Origin: Epiperipatus broadwayi
Taxonomy: Eukaryota; Onychophora; Udeonychophora; Euonychophora; Peripatidae
DNA length: 64,000 bases
Assembly (NCBI GenBank): GCA_028023455.1
Contig: JAQFVV010000555.1
Span: 1-64,000, forward strand
Direction: 5' to 3'
Of the stretch, positions 1 to 9,249 are shown one piece after another. The notes beneath the pieces were generated by a model. The model worked only from the letters and a program-made list of their open reading frames with translations. It was not told the origin of the DNA and made no database searches. A program made the translations under genes and the position numbers. The stretch's first letter is position 1. Every line of letters begins with the position of its first letter.

Positions 1-391
1 AGGAGTGTGCTTTCTACGGAGTTACACATAATTTTGAAAAAAATATAAATTGATAAACGATTTGTGTAAATATTTAATAAAAATAAAAGGTCTTGTAGGG
101 TAAAATAAGAATAAAAGGAGATTTTTTTTTCTCATAGACAGGTTTATCGTTAAAAGCATAAATTAGACAGTTTTATAAAATATAATTTTGAATCGTATTT
201 AAATAAAACCTAAAGAACTAAAATTTGATTTAAGATTGCTTTAAGAAAAAAAAAAAACAAGGTGGAATTCGTTTTGTCTTATAATTAAAATAAAAAAAAA
301 AAGGAAAAAATATATGTAATCAAAGGAATGTAGTGAACAATGGGAGCTAATGACGAACATAAGAAATTTCCATTAAACGGCTAGTTAGTGA

Positions 392-529
392 AAATAACTT
401 TAACAAAGAAATTGAAATAATTCTAACAAAGAAATTGAAATAACTTTAACAAAGAAATTGAAATAATTCTAACAAAGAAATTGAAATAACTCTAACAAAG
501 AAATTGAAATAAAGAAATTGAAATAACTC
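392..529 (+). repeat. 23-bp tandem repeat in 5' LTR
   Basis: About five copies of a 23-base unit with core AACAAAGAAATTGAAATAA stand head to tail, followed by a shortened copy. They lie upstream of the TATA box, in the U3 part of the LTR. Tandem U3 repeats in LTR elements often act as enhancers; that role is an inference here. The same array sits in the 3' LTR. Confidence 0.85.
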
Positions 530-656
530 TAGCAGAGAGTACAAAGAAATTAAAATGACCAATGCAAACACCAGAAAGTCAGCACGGACCGTAACTGAAA
601 CACCAGAGGATTAGTTACGTATTGTAGATTGAATCCGCAAGATAAGGACCGTAAAA

Positions 657-664
657 TATAAAAG
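657..664 (+). promoter_or_regulatory. LTR TATA box
   Basis: TATAAAAG followed by GGGCG, conserved at 6624-6631 in the other LTR. It is the best candidate for the retrotransposon core promoter. The transcription start is not determined. Confidence 0.55.
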
Positions 665-1735
665 GGCGAATTTTCTATTGTATGATTATTAAAAATATTT
701 TTATAGATCGAGAGCATTGAATATTAATATACGTCTCAAGCTAAACATAATGCTGCACTGTTAAACCCATCGTGTGAACAGCCGGCCGAATCCTTCCCGC
801 AATACCAACAGCCAACAGTTCAAATGTCGATTATGGTAGTGTAAAGCAAGAAGGCGACGGAGTGTCCACGTGGAGCCCACAGGATCCCAACGACATCGGG
901 AAAAGGAGTGCAAAGAGTTAGCGCTAACTGACCGAATGAAATACTATCAGAAGCAACGCTCGGAACCGTGCATAAGGGAGAAAGCTAGGTAATGTTTATT
1001 TCAATTTCTAATTCACTAATTAAAAGCCGTAATAATAAATGGAATAATAAACTCTGAACTTTATGGTACGAACAATAATTATTAGTTGTCTTTAGCTCCA
1101 TTACCCAGAGATTTTATTGTGACTGTGTGTATAATTATTTTTTTATGTATTTATAATATGAAATTTTGATTGTATTAAATATTATTTGAACTTGAACGAA
1201 AGTGTAATTAATTATATTATAAGACCAAACGAAGTGTAATAGCGTAAATCTTCCGATTTCATGGGTTAGTGATTACTTAAATTAGATTTAAATTAAATAA
1301 TTAAATAAAAGAAAAGGAGAAAGCGAGAAATTTAGCGCTGAGAGAGATTCATAAATTGATTTTTTAGGTAGGCGGATTATATTTAATTGATTGTTGTAGC
1401 TGAGCTAGCGGGAGCGGGTACTAGATCGTATTGGTCAAGCAGACTTGTCGACAAGGTTGGCTGGTGCCCATTGGATTTTTTTCCTTTAAATAAATAAAAA
1501 GTTTGATTGGCTAATATGTAATCTAGTAAACGAGTGTTAATGTTATTGGCAAATGTTTGCAAATGATATTGATTACTCTACCCGAGGTACCGACAGCCCC
1601 GTGATAGGATTTTGTGTAAGAGGGAGGTACAAAGTTCTGATCGAGTCGTCATTATAAACATTAAACATTTTATTGATTTTATATAAATAATGTTTTTATA
1701 AAATTTACGAGACGACGTGTAAAGGGCTAGGTATA

Positions 1736-2077
1736 AATGGCGCATCAACGTGGAACGAAACTAAACGTTTTGAATGGCAGAACCGATGTGAGTCATGACT
1801 GGACGTCTTAAGCGGTGTGGCCAGAGTCGTGTATGAGTGACAGAAGTGATAGCTAGTAAAAAGAAGCGGGAGGGAGCGTGATAGTAGGATTAGAAAACGG
1901 TATAAGCAGCGCAACTGTAAAGGTGATTTTGCAATTATATAAGACGTGGAGGCATAGGGACACTCCGGGGAATTTTAGTATAAGAAAAAAACGGGGGGGG
2001 GGGAACTGGGAAGGTTAGGTTTTGGTTGTACGTACGTAAGTTTATTATTATTATTAAAAAGATAAAATAGGTGTAAA
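1736..2077 (+). other. 5' leader of the Gypsy element
   Basis: Untranslated leader between the LTR end and the gag start codon. It holds the primer-binding site at its start, a run of eleven G at 1993-2003 and a short TTA repeat near 2041. No other function is visible. Confidence 0.7.
1738..1757 (+). promoter_or_regulatory. Primer-binding site, tRNA-Lys-like
   Basis: TGGCGCATCAACGTGG starts two bases after the LTR, where minus-strand priming is expected. It resembles the complement of an animal tRNA-Lys 3' end (TGGCGCCCAACGTGGG) but has one extra base and a mismatch. The primer tRNA is therefore only a likely assignment. Confidence 0.5.
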
Positions 2078-3115
2078 ATGGAAATAGCAAGTCGGGTTAT
2101 CAAAATAAAGACCTTCTCGGGAAACGAAGGGGAAAGACCGAATAGATACTTGGAGAGTCTAGAACGTTTTTTTTCATGTAATGAGTTCAGCGAGTCGGTT
2201 AAAGTTAATATAGCTGTTAGCTACATACAAGATGAGGCCGAAAATTGGTGGGAGTCGCTGGGAATAAAGCCAACGAACTTCAAGGAATATAAACAAGCAT
2301 TGCTGAAGAGTTATTGGGGGGAGGGGCTTCAGGAAGTTGTTAAACATCAGGTAACCCAAGAAAAATGGCGAACAGAAGAATCACTAAGTACATATTTCCG
2401 CAGACAAGTGGCGAGATTAAGGGAAATCACAGCATACAAAATATCTGAGCAACAAATACTGCGGATAGTAAGGCGGGGCTTCCCAGAAAACGTCCAAGAA
2501 ACAATAATAGGGAATGATACCATAGAGCGAGCGGCAGAGATACTCAGGACGATAGATAACGATAAACAGTACGAAGAAAATCGGAGGAAAGAGGGAAAGG
2601 CAGAAGATAATAGCAGACAAGTAGCAAACCTAGTACAAAATGAAGAGAGGGGCGAGCTGGGAATGGCATACCAATCATGTCCTAAAATAGAAATAGGAAT
2701 CGAAGGGAAGGCGATTAATGCACTACTTGACTCGGGCAGCCAAGTGTCGGTGATTTCGCAGAAAACGTTCAATGAAATGGACCGGAGTAACTTGAAAATT
2801 AAAACCTTGCCATTAAAGGATGTGTACGTAAGGCTGGCGAATGGGAAAAGAGCCAAGTTGGCATCGGAGCAAGTGTGGGTGAGTATTAAGATCGCAGGGA
2901 AGGAATACAACCACGTCATGCTGATCTTGGAGGGATTGATACATGATGCTATCCTGGGCTCAGACTTTATGTGCAAAGCAGGATGCGTGCTGGATTATGA
3001 AAAGCGACAGGCAAGAATTAATCATGCAGAAATACCGTTTGACGTCTGCGAGGCAGACAATAGTAGAACGGAGCACGATGCAGACAGTGCAGGGATACAA
3101 ATAGAAAAAAAATAA
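2078..3115 (+). CDS. gag-pro: Gag and aspartic protease of Ty3/Gypsy element
   Basis: This 345-codon frame starts at the first ATG after the leader. Residues about 10-165 look like the retrotransposon Gag domain (RYLESLERFF, AENWWESLG, FRRQVARLREI), which forms the intracellular particle. No CCHC zinc knuckle is visible, which is unusual but not unique among Gypsy elements. Residues about 200-310 form a retropepsin-like protease with catalytic LLDSGSQVSVIS and the later AILGSDF motif. The frame ends directly on an A8 run and TAA at 3113-3115, and pol continues in the -1 frame. The reading frame is intact. Protease normally releases RT and integrase from the Gag-Pol precursor. Confidence 0.9.
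   Translation: MEIASRVIKIKTFSGNEGERPNRYLESLERFFSCNEFSESVKVNIAVSYIQDEAENWWESLGIKPTNFKEYKQALLKSYWGEGLQEVVKHQVTQEKWRTEESLSTYFRRQVARLREITAYKISEQQILRIVRRGFPENVQETIIGNDTIERAAEILRTIDNDKQYEENRRKEGKAEDNSRQVANLVQNEERGELGMAYQSCPKIEIGIEGKAINALLDSGSQVSVISQKTFNEMDRSNLKIKTLPLKDVYVRLANGKRAKLASEQVWVSIKIAGKEYNHVMLILEGLIHDAILGSDFMCKAGCVLDYEKRQARINHAEIPFDVCEADNSRTEHDADSAGIQIEKK
3106..3112 (+). promoter_or_regulatory. Putative -1 ribosomal frameshift site
   Basis: The last sense codons of gag-pro are AAA AAA, preceded by A, giving the slippery heptamer A AAA AAA right before the TAA stop. Slipping back one base gives a frame open from here through the start of RT (3112-3528). This matches programmed -1 frameshifting known from many retroelements. 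A downstream stimulatory structure was not worked out. Confidence 0.6.
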
Positions 3116-3528
3116 TAATAAGGGAAGAGGAACAGGAAAGCGAGAATGGAGAACGACTGAAGAGTTTGTTGAACACGTACGAGGAGGTGTTTTCAGAAGT
3201 TCCGGGAGTTATCGAAGGATACGAACACCGAATAAAACTTATGGAAGACCAGCCGTATCAAGCGCGAACATACCCAATACCACATCAATATAGAAATGCC
3301 GTAGAAGAACAGCTACAGAATATGCTAAAATGGGGAATTATTTCTAAATGCTCATCACCATACAATAATCCGTTGGTGACTGTAAAGAAAAAGGACGGGT
3401 CTATTCGATTGTGTTTAGACGCGCGACAGTTGAATAAAATAACAGTGCTAGACACTAATGCCCCACCACCTATAAGCGAATTATTAATGAAGTTCCATAA
3501 AAAAAAATATTTTCGACGTTTGATCTAA
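3112..3528 (+). pseudogene. pol: Pol N-terminal part: start of reverse transcriptase
   Basis: This frame carries the linker and the fingers of a Ty3/Gypsy RT: a YPIPHQYRNAVEEQL segment, then WGIISKCSSPYNNPLV, the KKKDGSIRLCLDARQLNK motif and APPPISELL. It is open without a stop from the gag-pro slippery site to TAA at 3526-3528. The break follows a run of nine A at 3499-3507. From about 3510 the protein continues in the next frame, which implies loss of one base in this copy, or a sequencing error in the homopolymer. The break lies inside the RT domain, so it is not a plausible programmed site. Confidence 0.85.
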
Positions 3529-5798
3529 CGGCCAGCTACTGGCAGATCAAGCTTCACCCTGAAGACCGGAAATATACCGCTTTCCGATATAATGGACGGG
3601 CATATAACTTTAATCGGGTTCCCTTCGGCTTAAAAAACAGCGGGGCAGGACTAATACAATGCCTTGATCAAGTGTTGTCAGAAAAAATTAAGAGTTTAAT
3701 TACGATGTATGTGGACGACATCATTGTGGCCTCGAATAGTGTGGAAGAGCACTTCGAACATTTGAAGCTACTGTTCGGGGAGTGCATAGAAAAAGGAATT
3801 AAAATAAATTTGGGGAAAAGCCACCTAATGACTCCGGAGGTGAAATTCTTGGGACACATTATCAGTGAGCAGGGAATATCTCCAAATCCAGAAAAAATCG
3901 AGGCGATACAACAGTTTCCAAAACCAAGGAAGAAGAAAGACATCAAAGCTTTCCTCGGACTGTGTAATTTTTTCAACCGATTTTATAAAAACTTTTCCTC
4001 AGACATGGAACCTCTCTTACAGTTATTAAGGAAGGACAAAAGGTGGATGTGGGAGGAGCTACAAGAGCGTAGCTTTGAAAAGGTAAAAAGGGGGTTTCTA
4101 AAAGAGGTCATGCTGTCATACCCAGATTTTGACAAACCATTTGTAGTGCAAACTGACAGTAGTGGAATGGGCCTGGGAGCCACATTATCTCAGGTGCAGG
4201 ACGACGGGAAATATGGGGTGTTATTCTTTATAAGTCGCTTATTAAGTAAGCCTGAAAAAAATTATACAGTAACTGAGAGGGAGGCTTTAGCAATTGTCTG
4301 GGCCTTTAAGAAGTTTAGACAGTATTTAATCGGGTCGCAGGTGATAGTGATTACAGACCATAGGAGCCTTGAGTTCCTTAATCATAGCTTCCTCACGAAT
4401 AGTAGGCTGATCCGATGGAGTTTGATCTTACAAGAATTTAACTATCGCGTGCAGTATTGCCCAGGCAGAGACAATATGGCGGCAGATGCTTTAAGTCGCT
4501 ATCCGATAGAACCACCGCAGCAACATTTAACTTGTAACGATGCGTACATAGCAGCGGCGGAAGTAGATAAAGGCGAGGATATAGAGTGCAGTTTGAAAAG
4601 ATTAGTGAAAGCGCAAGAAGAAGATACCGAATGTAAACAAATAATAGACCGCTTGCGCCATCAGCCTACAGGAAGACCTGTAAACAATACGGTCTGGAAA
4701 GAAAAAAAATATTGTTTGAAAAATGGACTTTTACAGCGTAAAATGAGAGATGAGGAGCATACACGAGTCGTTCTTCCAGTGAATATGCGGAAACAAATAA
4801 TCATGTTCATACATGAAAATTATGGACACTATGGGGCAAGCAAGATGGAAGGGTTGATAGGCAATTGGTTTTATTGGCCAAGAATGTATAAGAGTGTTTT
4901 AGACGTCATTGAGGGATGTACTGTATGTGCGAAAACAAAGCCCCAAAACTCATCAAGTGTGGGCCCGTTGAGACCTATATATGCATACCAGCCTAACAGC
5001 CTCTTGGCAATAGATTTCTACGGACCCCTACCCCAGTTTAATAGAAAGAAGTATCTTGTTGTAACGTATGACGTTTTTTCCAAATTCGTAGCGATATATC
5101 CGGTGACGCAAGCTAATGCCAAACAAACTATACAGGTACTTGAGCGTCAACATTTTCGAGACGTGGGAATCCCAAAGCAGATAATATCAGACCATGGAAC
5201 TCCCTTTATGTCGGAGGAATGGAAAAGGTGGACGAAGCGCCACCAGATCAGACATATTCTCACTTCAATTCGTAATCCGCAGTCTAATCCCTGCGAACGA
5301 GTCATGAGGGAATTAGGGCACTTATTTCGTGTGTATCTCCAGAACAATCATCGTGGATGGGTAAAAGAGGCCTCGAGAGTGGCGAACATGATAAATTGGT
5401 CCAAAAACGAATCCACCGGGTTCGAACCCATCAGGCTTCATCATGGGAGAAATACCCCTTACCCATTCAAAACCCCTTTACCGATTAGAACACCACCTAT
5501 TGATAAGAAGAAAGACGCGGATGAAGCACGCTGTAAACTCAGAAAGATGGGAAATATAAGACAAAGGAGACAAGGGAAGAGCAAGGCTATGTTCAAGCTG
5601 GGAGATGAGGTCATGGTAAGGGTAAACCCCGTAAGCCATCCGGAAAAGGGGATATATAAGAAATTTCAACCCATATACGACGGGCCATACAAAATCATAA
5701 AGGAGTACGGAAATAACGCCTTCAAAGTCGCCCAAGGGTCAGACTGTAGGGGAACGTTCAATGCGCGATCCTTACAATTACTAAAGAAGAAAGCTTAA
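3510..5798 (+). pseudogene. pol: Pol remainder: RT, RNase H, integrase
   Basis: Open to TAA at 5796-5798. In order: the RT palm with the catalytic YVDD box at 3708-3719; an RNase H with VVQTDSSGMG, ITDHRSLEFL and the closing GRDNMAADALSRY; an integrase zinc-binding HHCC (HENYGH ... CTVC, about 4813-4932); the integrase core with a D,D,E triad in LLAIDFYGPL, IISDHGTPF and NPCERVMRELG; and a GPY/F-type module (YDGPYKIIKEYGNNAF) near the C-terminus. There is no chromodomain and no env-like frame before the 3' LTR. The order RT-RNaseH-integrase is diagnostic of Ty3/Gypsy. It is called a pseudogene only because of the upstream A-run frameshift; the rest is intact, in keeping with the near-identical LTRs. 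Confidence 0.93.
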
Positions 5799-5922
5799 CG
5801 AGTAACACGGACACACGAGAATAAGAGAGGACGAACTTCCATCAAAATAAATCAAGGGGAATGTATAGTAAGAATAAAGTTAAATGTTGAAACTAAAACC
5901 TTCAGATTGATATTTTAGTTTC
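5799..5922 (+). other. Non-coding gap between pol and polypurine tract
   Basis: A short untranslated stretch between the pol stop and the polypurine tract. There is no env frame. Confidence 0.6.
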
Positions 5923-5942
5923 AAAAAGGGGGGACGGAGAAA
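5923..5942 (+). promoter_or_regulatory. Polypurine tract
   Basis: A purine-rich run (AAAAAGGGGGGACGGAGAAA, one C) lies directly before the TGTACC start of the 3' LTR, where plus-strand synthesis is primed. It fixes the LTR start at 5943. Confidence 0.85.
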
Positions 5943-7700
5943 TGTACCGAGATACATCAGGAAGGAGTGTGCTTTCTACGGAGTTACACATAATTTTGAA
6001 AAAAAATATAAATTGATAAACGATTTGTGTAAATATTTAATAAAAATAAAAGGTCTTGTAGGGTAAAATAAGAATAAAAGGATTTTTTTTTCTCATAGAC
6101 AGGTTTATCGTTAAAAGCATAAATTAGACAGTTTTATAAAATATAATTTTGAATCGTATTTAAATAAAACCTAAAGAACTAAAATTTGATTTAAGATTGC
6201 TTTAAGAAAAAAAAAAAAAAACAAGGTGGAATTCGTTTTGTCTTATAATTATAAAAAAAAAAAAAAAAAGGAAAAAATATATGTAATCAAAGGAATGTAG
6301 TGAACAATGGGAGCTAATGACGAACATAAGAAATTTCCATTAAACGGCTAGTTAGTGAAAATAACTTTAACAAAGAAATTGAAATAATTCTAACAAAGAA
6401 ATTGAAATAACTTTAACAAAGAAATTGAAATAATTCTAACAAAGAAATTGAAATAACTCTAACAAAGAAATTGAAATAAAGAAATTGAAATAACTCTAGC
6501 AGAGAGTACAAAGAAATTAAAATGACCAATGCAAACACCAGAAAGTCAGCACGGACCGTAACTGAAACACCAGAGGATTAGTTACGTATTGTAGATTGAA
6601 TCCGCAAGATAAGGACCGTAAAATATAAAAGGGCGAATTTTCTATTGTATTATTAATTAAAAATATTTTTATAGATCGAGAGCATTGAATATTAATATAC
6701 GTCTCAAGCTAAACATAATGCTGCACTGTTAAACCCATCGTGTGAACAGCCGGCCGAATCCTTCCTGCAATACCAACAGCCAACAGTTCAAATGTCGATT
6801 ATGGTAGTGTAAAGCAAGAAGGCGACGGAGTGTCCACGTGGAGCCCACAGGATCCCAACGACATCGGGAAAAGGAGTGCAAAGAGTTAGCGCTAACTGAC
6901 CGAATGAAATACTATCAGAAGCAACGCTCGGAACCGTGCATAAGGGAGAAAGCTAGGTAATGTTTATTTCAATTTCTAATTCACTAATTAAAAGCCGTAA
7001 TAATAAATGGAATAATAAACTCTGAACTTTATGGTACGAACAATCACTATTAGTTGTCTTTAGCTCCATTACCCAGAGATTTTATTGTGACTGTGTGTAT
7101 AATTATTTTTTATGTATTTATAATATGAAATTTTGATTGTATTAAATATTATTTGAACTTGAACGAAAGTATAATTAATTATATTATAAGACCAAACGAA
7201 GCGTAATAGCGTGAATGGAGATTTCATGGGTTAGTGATTACTTAAATTAGATTTAAATTAAATAATTAAATAAAAGAAAAGGAGAAAGCGAGAAATTTAG
7301 CGCTGAGAGAGATTCATAAATTGATTTTTTAGGTAGGCGGATTATATTTAATTGATTGTTGTAGCTGAGCTAGCGGGAGCGGGTACTAGATCGTATTGGT
7401 CAAGCAGACTTGTCGACAAAGGTCTGCTGGTGCCCATTGGATTTTTTCCTTTAAATAAATAAAAAGTTTGATTGGCTAATATGTAATCTAGTAAACGAGT
7501 GTTAATGTTATTGGCAAATGTTTGCAAATGATATTGATTACTCTACCCGAGGTACCGACAGCCCCGTGATAGGATTTTGTGTAAGAGGGAGGTACAAAGT
7601 TCTGATCGAGTCGTCATTATAAACATTAAACATTTTATTGATTTTATATAAATAATGTTTTTATAAAATTTACGAGACGACGTGTAAAGGGCTAGGTATA
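5943..7700 (+). repeat. 3' LTR of Ty3/Gypsy element
   Basis: A complete 1758-base LTR starting TGTACCGAG and ending GGTATA. It carries the same 23-bp tandem array (6359-6497), TATA box (6624-6631) and AATAAA signals as the left copy. Visible differences are few: homopolymer length changes near 6080-6260, a changed patch at about 7213-7222, and a small change near 7417-7425. Downstream DNA is a (TA)n stretch. The target-site duplication cannot be checked because the left flank is outside the window. Confidence 0.95.
6359..6497 (+). repeat. 23-bp tandem repeat in 3' LTR
   Basis: Same array as at 392-529 with the same copy number and the same shortened last unit, so the array predates this insertion. 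Confidence 0.85.
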
Positions 7701-8368
7701 ATATATATATACGAATCTCAACTAGAACTAAATTCACACACACAGTTTTAATAATATATGAGGGAGAATGTTTTCAACAAAAATTATACTTAAATATTAA
7801 TATCTATATAGAGTTAATTACTCTATCAATATCACTAGTAATAATTAATCAACTATTATCTGATTTGGATAATTATGTGTAATTCTAATAACACTAATGC
7901 CAGTAATAACTCAGAGTGTATTACACAAAATATATAACAGTGGTTATAATAGATGAATAACGCTTCTAATAAAGCACCATGTGCTTTATATTTAATAAGA
8001 TTCACTTTAATGCTAACTCTAAGATTGTATTTGTTTAGATCAAACACTTATCTCAGGGTTCTTAATAAAATATAACAATTACAATTATAAAATAGTGTTA
8101 ATCTCAAAAATTGTAAACTGATATATTCTTAATATTATTAAAAAAACAAAAGGATTTTATTATATCCAGTCATGCAAATTTAATATATAAATGGAAATGG
8201 TCCAAATAATTTGAATTTTAAAAAAAATATCAACAAGTACTTAAAGAAATTAATTTTAGAAAAAATAAAAGAAAATAATAATCTTCAATAAACCTATACA
8301 AAAATAACAAGAAACAGATTATTTATTTCAACAGTAATAGGAATACTGTGATACTATGGTCCATGGAT
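7701..8368. other. AT-rich spacer, nothing recognised
   Basis: A short (TA)n begins directly at the LTR end, then AT-rich DNA with stops in every frame. No gene or repeat was recognised. Confidence 0.5.
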
Positions 8369-9235
8369 AAAACTTTTTAATAACACAGTATGCCAAATAT
8401 ATACAACCACAAAAAATACATATTGGGTCAAGAACCATGCAACTGTCAATAAAAAAAGGTGGCATCAACATGTTAGACATCCAAGAATACATAACATATA
8501 TTAAGGCAAAATCATTTACAAGCATAGGTAAGAGTGTGTATTTTAATCTAACAAATGGAAACATGAAACTAATCAACACAGAAAATGAAAAAAAAAAGAC
8601 TCTTTTGATTGAATTCCAGCATAACTACAAAAACATACAGGATGAATTAAACATCTTGAACCTTGAAAACATAAAATATAAGAATCTAATTCAAAACCAG
8701 GATATACAGGATGATCAATTCCTGGATATATCTCTTAAGAGTGTTTTAAAAAATTTCTAATCTATCTACATGCCTCAAACATACATGAAGACAGTCTACA
8801 AATTACTAATTGGATTTTTTTCTATCACATTACTGTGAAATAAAAATTGCAAATGAAACTTGATCCACAATTCACCCTTTGTAAACAAAATGAAGAAAGC
8901 TTCTTGCACCATATGGAAGAGTGTAAAGTTTTCAGTCAATAAAGAAGCACAATTTTTAAAGGGCCAATTATAGGATGATAAACACACACATAAAGAATTT
9001 TGGCCCAAACAATTGTATGGTTATAATCTATATTGTTACAGCTATTTGGCAAGCTAGATGTGACTTTGTTTTTGACAACAAGAAATACAACTGGATAAAA
9101 AAAGTAAAAAAAAGTTGGAAGAAATAACTAAAATTTGGGAAGGAATAACCCATACAAGATGTGAAATATGATCCAAAATAATCCAGACAGTCCTGCTCAT
9201 AATGTTTTGAATTAAAACACATGGTATCACTTATT
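8369..9235 (+). pseudogene. Decayed 3' end of a non-RTE LINE ORF2
   Basis: An open stretch at 8437-8760 encodes KKGGINMLDIQEYITYIKAK, the GG-x-x-M/L-x-D/N-I block typical of the C-terminal half of LINE ORF2 proteins. Further along, in shifted frames, come a cysteine/histidine segment near 8845-8935 (CKQNEESFLHHMEECKVF) and a segment near 9034-9110 (AIWQARCDFVF) like the closing part of many LINE proteins. The order matches a LINE ORF2 tail. Stops and frameshifts separate the pieces, and no RT catalytic core remains upstream, so this is a 5'-truncated, dead copy. Family (CR1/L2-like or other) cannot be settled by eye. It differs from the RTE element at 60563-63393. Confidence 0.6.
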
Positions 9236-9249
9236 TTTCTCACTGGCAA

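Larger units (their letters stand above)
1..1735 (+). repeat. 5' LTR of Ty3/Gypsy element (left end cut by window)
   Basis: This stretch is repeated almost base for base at 5943-7700, on the far side of a gag-pol region, so it is the 5' LTR. The right copy begins TGTACCGAGATAC, and position 1 here matches its 21st base, so about 20 bases lie outside the window. The LTR ends GGTATA at 1735, an imperfect complement of the TGTACC start, followed two bases later by a TGG primer-binding site. A TATAAAAG box at 657-664 and AATAAA signals at 1034-1039 and 1046-1051 suggest promoter and polyadenylation positions. At about 1.76 kb the LTR is long for this group. It differs from its partner only by scattered substitutions and small indels, implying a recent insertion. 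Confidence 0.95.

Noticed and set aside
2347-2976. 209-codon frame on the minus strand
   Set aside because: Shadow of the gag-pro frame on the opposite strand, with no domain of its own.
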